The position numbers and the translations under genes were made by a program. Positions 59,276-64,000 of a stretch of 64,000 nucleotides of DNA are shown here, piece after piece; the first letter of the stretch is position 1; each line of letters begins with the position of its first letter. Origin of the DNA: Treponema sp. (lineage in GTDB: Bacteria > Spirochaetota > Spirochaetia > Treponematales > Treponemataceae); NCBI GenBank assembly GCA_014804005.1, contig JAAVAP010000026.1:58698-122697 (forward strand), in the 5' to 3' direction. Under the pieces are notes generated by a model that searched no databases, was not told the DNA's origin, and worked only from the letters and a program-made list of their open reading frames with translations.

Positions 59276-60334
59276 ATGAAATCAATTAAAAAAGCCGAAC
59301 TTGCGCTCGCGACATTTTGCGCGGCGGCATTTCTCACAATCACGTCATGTTCCAAAAACAAAGCGAACACACTCTATCTTTACAATTGGACTTATTACAC
59401 GCCGGAAAAAGTGGTTGAAAAATTCGAAGCCGAATTCAACTGCACGGTCAAACTTGACAGCTACGCCACTTGCGAGGAAATGTATTCCAAATTACGCGCA
59501 GGCGCGAAAGGCTACGACATCGTAATTCCCTCGAACGATTTTGTTTCGATAATGATAAAGCAAGGAATGCTGCGTCCGCTCGACAAATCAAAATTGACGA
59601 ACAGCGAAAAAATAAATCCGCGCGTTTTGCAAATGGCGACGCACGATCCTGAAATGAAATATTCGGTTCCCTACGCTTTGAGCGCGACTGGAATCATGGT
59701 GAACAAAACGAAAGTGCCAACTTCGGGCTATTCGCGCGACTACGACATTTTCGCGGACAAGCGTTTTGCCGGCCACGCCACGATGATGGACGACATGCGC
59801 GAGGTTTTCGGCGACGCGCTTTTGTTCCTCGGATTCGACGCGAATTCACTGAAAGATTCTGATTTGGATGCCGCGCTGAATTTGATCAAAGAAGAATGGA
59901 AGCCGAATCTCGTGAAATTCGACGCGGAAGGTTTCGGAAAATCTTTTGCGTCGGGCGACTTTTGGCTTTGCCAAGGCTATCCCGAAATCGTCTACGGCGA
60001 AGTGGACGAATCGCGCTGGGAAGAGATGATCGATTTTTTCATTCCGAAAGAAGGCGGAATGGCGAGCCTCGACTGCATGTGCATTTTGAAGGACGCGCCT
60101 CATTATGATTTGGCGAATGAATTCATCAACTTCATTCATCGCCCCGAAAACTACGCGCTTTTCATCGACCAGTTCCGATATCCGTGTGTGGTAAATCCGG
60201 CTGCGCTCGAATACGTCACGACGAAACCGATGTATGACCCCGAGCAAGCACTCAACTGCACGCTCAAGGCCGACTTGGGCGATGGCATCGACAAGTACAG
60301 CGAAAGATGGCAGGAAGTGCGATTTGGGAATTAG
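59276..60334 (+). CDS. potD: Polyamine-binding lipoprotein PotD (copy 2)
   Basis: A 352-residue lipoprotein with signal MKSIKKAELALATFCAAAF and lipobox TITSC-SKN. From LYLYNWTYYTPEKVVEKFEA onward it aligns with copy 1, with matching blocks YDIVIPSNDFVSIMI, ATMMDDMREVFGDAL and WLCQGYPEIVYGE. Differences cluster around the ligand cleft (CHGYAE against CQGYPE; DYVS against DFVS), which suggests different polyamine preference. Shine-Dalgarno CAGGAGA. An in-frame start at 59147 would lose the signal peptide. The 135-bp gap to copy 1 holds a weak hairpin (GCGGCATC/GATACCGC, 59219-59238). Confidence 0.92.
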   Translation: MKSIKKAELALATFCAAAFLTITSCSKNKANTLYLYNWTYYTPEKVVEKFEAEFNCTVKLDSYATCEEMYSKLRAGAKGYDIVIPSNDFVSIMIKQGMLRPLDKSKLTNSEKINPRVLQMATHDPEMKYSVPYALSATGIMVNKTKVPTSGYSRDYDIFADKRFAGHATMMDDMREVFGDALLFLGFDANSLKDSDLDAALNLIKEEWKPNLVKFDAEGFGKSFASGDFWLCQGYPEIVYGEVDESRWEEMIDFFIPKEGGMASLDCMCILKDAPHYDLANEFINFIHRPENYALFIDQFRYPCVVNPAALEYVTTKPMYDPEQALNCTLKADLGDGIDKYSERWQEVRFGN

Positions 60335-60378
60335 GCGGGTTTTGCTCAATACAAAGCTCGATAGTTTGCGAAGCCCCA

Positions 60379-60436
60379 CGAGAAAATTTGCTCGCTGTGC
60401 GAGCAAATTTTCTCGGTAGCAAGCCGAAGGCTGCGT
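60379..60436 (+). repeat. Two-hairpin dispersed element (copy h)
   Basis: CGAGAAAATTTGCTCG and complement, GTA, GCAAGCC/GGCTGC, ending CG. Stem sequences differ from the other copies but remain paired. It lies just after the pot operon. Confidence 0.7.
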
Positions 60437-60495
60437 ATCGAACGTAACAAACCGCAACATTTGCAAAAATACTCCAAATTTTTCAAAAAAACTGC

Positions 60496-60524
60496 TTGAC
60501 ACATTCCGAAACTTTCGCTACAAT
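60496..60524 (+). promoter_or_regulatory. Promoter of DEAD-box helicase
   Basis: TTGACA (60496-60501), 17 bp, TACAAT (60519-60524). It yields a 5' leader of about 120 nt before the ATG at 60653. Confidence 0.8.
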
Positions 60525-60530
60525 ATCAAA

Positions 60531-60652
60531 ACTTTTGCGCCGAAAACGGCGCGTTGCGCAAGGGCGCAAAAGAATTAAATAAAAGCGCGAACGCTGCATA
60601 GGGTTTGAGAATTTTTTCTTGAAGTGCGGCAAACGCGCTTTGGGGAAAAATA
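60531..60652 (+). promoter_or_regulatory. Structured 5' leader of helicase mRNA
   Basis: TTTTGCGCC and GGGCGCAAAA can close a large stem (60532-60570) around an inner GCGCCG-AAAA-CGGCGC hairpin. The leader is long compared with the leaderless genes nearby. Cold-shock DEAD-box mRNAs in other bacteria carry long structured leaders that regulate decay and translation, so autoregulation is plausible. Confidence 0.5.
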
Positions 60653-62764
60653 ATGGAAGACTCTATTACTTTTGAAGACCTCGGTCTTGACGAAAAGACC
60701 TTGGCCGCCATCGCCCGCAAGGGCTTCGAAACACCTTCGCCGATTCAGGCGTTGGCAATTCCGCGACTTTTGAATGGCGATGCGAACGTCATCGCGCGCG
60801 CCCGGACAGGCACGGGAAAAACCGCCGCGTTCGGTTTGCCGATCGTGCAGGAATTGCGCGAAAGCCGCGACATCACTCAGGCTTTGGTTCTCGAGCCGAC
60901 TCGCGAACTTGCCATGCAGACTTGTACTGAATTGCAGTCGTTCACCGAGGGTGGCTATCCGAGGACGTGCGTTCTTTACGGCGGCGGAAGCTACAACACG
61001 CAAATCCGCGAACTCAAGCGCGGTTCTGAAATCGTAGTCGGAACGCCGGGACGCATTCAGGATCACTTGGAGCGCGGAACTCTCGACATCAGCAAAATAA
61101 AATATTTCATTCTCGACGAAGGCGACGAAATGCTTGACATGGGCTTCATCGATGACATCGAGCATATTTTCGAACAGGCAAATCCTGACGCGCGAATCTT
61201 GCTTTTCAGCGCGACAATGCCCGCGCCGATTTTGAAGATTGCCGCCAAATTCATGGGCGACTATGAAATCGTCGAAGAAGAAGGCGTGGTGGAAGAGCCG
61301 CTTTTGATCGACCAAAAATATTGGGTCGTGCGTGAGGGCGACAAAGTTGAAGCGCTCGTTCGCCTCATCGATTCAAGCCCGGATTTTTATGGACTTGTTT
61401 TCACTCAAACCAAAAACGACGCGGACACGGTTTCCAAAAGGCTTGACGAAAAAGGCTATGACGTGGCCGCTTTGCACGGCGACATTCCGCAAAGCCAGCG
61501 CGAAAAGATTCTCGCGAGATTCCGTTCAAGGAAAACCCGCGTGCTCGTCGCAACGGATGTCGCCGCTCGAGGAATCGACATTTCGGGCTTGAGCCATGTC
61601 GTGAACTATTCGCTTCCGTTCGATGCGACTACTTATGTCCACCGAATCGGCCGCACTGGACGCGCCGGCTCTTCGGGCTTTGCCGTTACGTTCGTTTGTC
61701 CGAATGAAACAAGGAAATTGAATTTCCTCAAGGCGCGGGTTGCGCGCGCGAGCAAGGGCGATTTGAACGAAGGCGAAATTCCTTCCGTGAAGAACGTCAT
61801 CAAAGTGAAGCAGGCGGCCTTGTTTGATGAGTTGAAAAAATCCCTTGGCTTGAAAAAAGAAATCGAAGAAGATGAAGTCGCAGAAAATTTGAACGATTCG
61901 GATTTGGCGGAAGCGCAGGATTCGGAATTGAACGAAGGCGCGAAAATCGTTTCGGAAGATTCGCCTGAAAATCAGAATGCGGAAAACGCGCAGGCGGAAA
62001 TCGCTTCCGAAGGCGAAAATGCAATTTCTGAAAACGCGGATTCGCTCGAAAAAAAATCAAATCTCATCCGCCCAGATTCAATGTTCGTGGAAATGGCGCG
62101 CGAGCTTTGCGAAAACGACGAGCCGGAAAAAGTTTTGGCGGCGGTGCTTTCCGTGATGTATGGAAAGAAATTGAGCAAAAAACGCTACGAGGACATCAGC
62201 AAGTCCGCCATGCCGAAATCAAAGGATTCCGCGCGGCACGAAAGAGGCGGCTCTTTTGGCGGACGCGAATTCGATGATTCCGACCCGAGCCAAAAGCGGC
62301 TTTACATCCAGTTGGGACGGCGAGACGGCTACAACGCGCGCGAAATTGCGGACTACTTTAGCGGCATTCTCAATATTCCCGAAAAATTGGTTGACCGAAT
62401 CGATGTTTCAACGAATTTCAGTTTGGTGAGCCTTCCGATTTCCGATGCGGACAGAATGCTTGAAATGGCCGGAAAAGATTCTTCGATTCCGCACATCCAT
62501 GTTGACGCGAAGCCTGCCGGAGGCGGACGCGGTGGCAGAAGAGGCGGCTTTGGCGGACGCGACAGGGATTTCGACGACGACTTTGGCGAGCGCAGACGAG
62601 GCGGACGAAGAGGCTTCGGGCGCGAAAGAGATTTCGGACGGGGCAGGGGATTTGACCGCGACCGAGATTTCGGCAGGAGAAGCAGCCGCCCGAATCCGCA
62701 CACGCCCACGGAGCGCAACGGACGAAGCAGCTTTTTCAAGAGCAAGCGTTCGAAGGAATTCTAA
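60653..62764 (+). CDS. DEAD-box RNA helicase with DbpA-like domain and RGG tail
   Basis: A 703-residue RNA helicase. The Q motif (FETPSPIQALAIPRLL), motif I ARTGTGKTAAF, PTRELAMQ and SATMP are standard. Motif II reads ILDEGDEMLDMGF, so the name-giving DEAD is DEGD here. Motif VI is HRIGRTGRAG. An acidic, poorly conserved linker follows (about 390-475), then a DbpA-type RNA-binding fold (about 540-615, RLYIQLGRRDGYNAREIADYF), and a Gly/Arg/Asp-rich RGG tail (about 620-700). This matches the DeaD/CsdA group involved in ribosome assembly and mRNA decay at low temperature. Confidence 0.93.
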   Translation: MEDSITFEDLGLDEKTLAAIARKGFETPSPIQALAIPRLLNGDANVIARARTGTGKTAAFGLPIVQELRESRDITQALVLEPTRELAMQTCTELQSFTEGGYPRTCVLYGGGSYNTQIRELKRGSEIVVGTPGRIQDHLERGTLDISKIKYFILDEGDEMLDMGFIDDIEHIFEQANPDARILLFSATMPAPILKIAAKFMGDYEIVEEEGVVEEPLLIDQKYWVVREGDKVEALVRLIDSSPDFYGLVFTQTKNDADTVSKRLDEKGYDVAALHGDIPQSQREKILARFRSRKTRVLVATDVAARGIDISGLSHVVNYSLPFDATTYVHRIGRTGRAGSSGFAVTFVCPNETRKLNFLKARVARASKGDLNEGEIPSVKNVIKVKQAALFDELKKSLGLKKEIEEDEVAENLNDSDLAEAQDSELNEGAKIVSEDSPENQNAENAQAEIASEGENAISENADSLEKKSNLIRPDSMFVEMARELCENDEPEKVLAAVLSVMYGKKLSKKRYEDISKSAMPKSKDSARHERGGSFGGREFDDSDPSQKRLYIQLGRRDGYNAREIADYFSGILNIPEKLVDRIDVSTNFSLVSLPISDADRMLEMAGKDSSIPHIHVDAKPAGGGRGGRRGGFGGRDRDFDDDFGERRRGGRRGFGRERDFGRGRGFDRDRDFGRRSSRPNPHTPTERNGRSSFFKSKRSKEF

Positions 62765-62786
62765 AAATTTGACTTTGTTGTAAAAT

Positions 62787-62819
62787 AAAAAAGCGGCGCG
62801 AAAAAATGCGCCGCTTTTT
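62787..62819. terminator. Bidirectional terminator
   Basis: AAAAGCGGCGC/GCGCCGCTTTT stem between the convergent helicase and nucleoside phosphorylase genes, with T runs on both strands. Confidence 0.85.
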
Positions 62820-62827
62820 GTAGAAAT

Positions 62828-63565
62828 CTATGCAAGTTGCAATGCTGTGAGCATCATCGGAATGAAAGCCTCGTCATTATTCTTTGTGGTCTTTTTCGTG
62901 TGCAGATTTATCGTTGCTGTCAAAATCGAGAGGGCCTTTTTTTGCGCGAACGCGGCGGCACAATAAAGCGCGTAAGTTTCCATGTCCTGCGCGAGCGCGC
63001 CCATTTTTGCCCAGGCCTTCCATTCGCGTTCGCCTTTTGCATTGTACGCGCTGAAAAAGTCGCTCGAAAAAACCATTCCGATGTGCGCCTTGTATTTTTC
63101 CGAGCGCGCGAAATCCGCCGCGCTTTTCAAAAGCTCAAAATCCGCCGGCGGAGAAAAAGTGCCGCTGAGTTCGAATTGGTGCGCGTGATTTGAATCGGTG
63201 GACACGCTCATCGCGAGAATCATTTCGCCCGGCGCGATTTCTTTTTGCAATGCTCCGCAAGTTCCCGTGCGGATGATTTTTTCCACGCCGTAAAAATTGT
63301 AAAGCTCGTGGATGTAGATTCCCGCGGACGGCATTCCCATTCCGCTTGCCATGATCGTGACTGGCTTGGAATTGTATGTTCCAGTGAACACCTTTAATTT
63401 GCGGACATCGCTCACGATTTGCGCGTCCTTGAGGAATTTTTGCGCCGCCCATTCCGCCCGCTCGCCGTCGCCCGGCAAAATCACCGTGGGCGCGATTTGC
63501 CCAAGTTTTGCGCGGTTATGCGGGGTGGGAGTCGCCGCCGCTTTTGAAGATTGTTTTTCTGCCAT
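62828..63565 (-). CDS. Nucleoside phosphorylase (DeoD/Udp family)
   Basis: A 245-residue PNP_UDP-family phosphorylase that splits nucleosides to base and ribose-1-phosphate. The match to hexameric DeoD is good: ILPGDGERAEWAAQKFL (phosphate loop), FTGTYNSKPVTIMASGMGMPS, GVEKIIRTGTCGAL and HIGMVFSSDFFS. At the purine-protonating position, where E. coli DeoD has S-D-H (Asp204), this protein reads LTATINLHT without that Asp, which looks closer to uridine phosphorylase. DMETYALYCAAA also differs from the usual S-M-E-x-A. Purine and pyrimidine specificity are therefore both possible. It has a TATAAT promoter and an AAGAAGG ribosome site. Confidence 0.85.
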   Translation of the reverse strand: MAEKQSSKAAATPTPHNRAKLGQIAPTVILPGDGERAEWAAQKFLKDAQIVSDVRKLKVFTGTYNSKPVTIMASGMGMPSAGIYIHELYNFYGVEKIIRTGTCGALQKEIAPGEMILAMSVSTDSNHAHQFELSGTFSPPADFELLKSAADFARSEKYKAHIGMVFSSDFFSAYNAKGEREWKAWAKMGALAQDMETYALYCAAAFAQKKALSILTATINLHTKKTTKNNDEAFIPMMLTALQLA

Positions 63566-63682
63566 AAAATGCCTTCTTTAGGAAAAATGTTTTGAAATGT
63601 TTTTGTTATGATTTAATTATACAACACCTTTTGAATTTTGTAAAATGAATTTCATATTTTTTTGATGAAAGTTTCGCCCACA

Positions 63683-63711
63683 TTGACAAAGTTTTGGAAT
63701 TACAATAAAAT
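63683..63711 (+). promoter_or_regulatory. Promoter of PFSAFLMG-family locus 2
   Basis: TTGACA (63683-63688), 17 bp, TAAAAT (63706-63711), followed by TTGTATCTGAAA. It is the same as the locus 1 promoter, including CACA just before TTGACA. Confidence 0.85.
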
Positions 63712-63771
63712 ATCTTTGTATCTGAAAACTAGCAAATTGCAGGGTAGACCGAAGCCCCATAGGATAAAGAG

Positions 63772-64000
63772 ATGCTACTACTTTCAATGGAAAAATCTAC
63801 CCAATCACGCACAGCAATCACACCGTTTTCGGCATTTCTAATGGGAGACAGACTCCCCTATGTATGGGGGGGGGTATAACGACCTAGTTTTTTTTGTCTC
63901 GGACCTTTCGGGGCAGCTTACGTCGCAAGGCATCGCTTCGCCCGGAGCGTTTTCGGCTTTCAAAAGTACTCCCGAAGCCTCGCTCGGCGTGTTTTCAACC
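63772..64000 (+). CDS. Phase-variable PFSAFLMG repeat protein (5' part; runs off window; OFF as written)
   Basis: The ATG at 63772 has AGGATAAAGAG upstream. It reads MLLLSMEKSTQSRTAITPFS-AFLMGDRLPYVWGG and then, with the G9 tract (63866-63874), V and TAA at 63877: 35 residues. With 8 or 11 G the frame continues without a stop to the window end as YNDLVFFVSDLSGQLTSQG and then GAFSAFKSTPEASLGVFST, the first copy of a 14-residue repeat like those at 40985. The out-of-frame part (63875-64000) is therefore coding in design. It is probably a repetitive surface or secreted protein that is switched by slippage. The rest lies outside the window. Confidence 0.7.
63866..63874 (+). repeat. G9 homopolymer (phase-variation tract) in PFSAFLMG gene
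   Basis: Nine G followed by TATAAC. The tract lies inside the codons for W-G-G. Lengths of 8 or 11 restore the long frame; 9 and 10 stop at TAA or TAG. Confidence 0.85.

Noticed and set aside
63801..63880. Cyclic-di-GMP riboswitch
   Set aside because: CACGCACAG resembles the start of a GEMM-I riboswitch, but the remaining conserved core is missing and the segment is coding.

Overview
The window looks like chromosome of a spirochaete, most likely a host-associated Treponema. This is inferred from gene content: a pot operon with two PotD lipoproteins, RarA with a long C-terminal extension, MurA with Asp in place of the catalytic Cys, a BspA/TpLRR-type leucine-rich repeat protein, a Cache-type chemoreceptor, large hybrid sensor kinases, and poly-G tracts of the kind known from Treponema tpr promoters. 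No species assignment is possible from the sequence alone.

Layout. 0-3.4 kb: cell-envelope operon (LysM/M23 endopeptidase, zinc-ribbon protein, polysaccharide deacetylase-like protein). 3.6-8.2 kb: hybrid histidine kinase, a 42-bp tandem array, and a NarL-type regulator. 8.2-14.2 kb: Vat-like acetyltransferase, LysR regulator, PQ-loop/SGNH pair, exported flavodoxin, an FN3 lipoprotein whose start is split from its reading frame by a G9 tract, a 22-bp tandem array, and an LPP20-like protein. 14.4-17.6 kb: PilZ-like protein and an MCP with a G9 tract beside its -10 element. 17.7-24.7 kb (minus strand): rarA, polA, gltD. 25-29 kb: four-gene exported-protein operon (LpoB-like, COG3014-like, LPP20-like) under a promoter whose spacer contains G9, then tRNA-Arg. 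29.2-35.6 kb: PRPP synthetase/FGGY kinase/HAD operon, metallo-hydrolase, folE, an unknown protein and an ASCH-domain protein. 35.55-37.16 kb: an AT-rich two-gene insert bounded by 24-bp direct repeats. 37.2-40.5 kb: HtrA-type protease and uvrB. 40.6-44.7 kb: accessory pocket with a decayed repeat-protein gene, a 14-residue repeat array, a DUF6261-like protein, two related P-loop proteins (one with an internal stop) and an LRR protein. 44.7-54.6 kb: rpmB, ABC-F, dgt, GGDEF-EAL protein, two membrane proteins, murA. 54.8-60.3 kb: potABCD-D. 60.6-63.6 kb: DEAD-box helicase and a nucleoside phosphorylase. The window ends inside a second phase-variable repeat-protein gene.

The most interesting signal is a set of four G tracts, each exactly nine G long and each followed at once by TATA or TATT. 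Two lie in promoters (MCP and the LpoB/LPP20 operon). Two lie in the first codons of surface-type genes (FN3 lipoprotein and the PFSAFLMG repeat protein), and both of those are out of frame as written. This is what a slipped-strand phase-variation network acting on surface and sensory genes would look like. A second layer is a family of at least eight dispersed two-hairpin elements that sit beside tandem arrays and accessory genes. A third is the frequent placement of sigma70 -10 elements 6-11 nt before ATG, which suggests that leaderless or near-leaderless mRNAs are common here.
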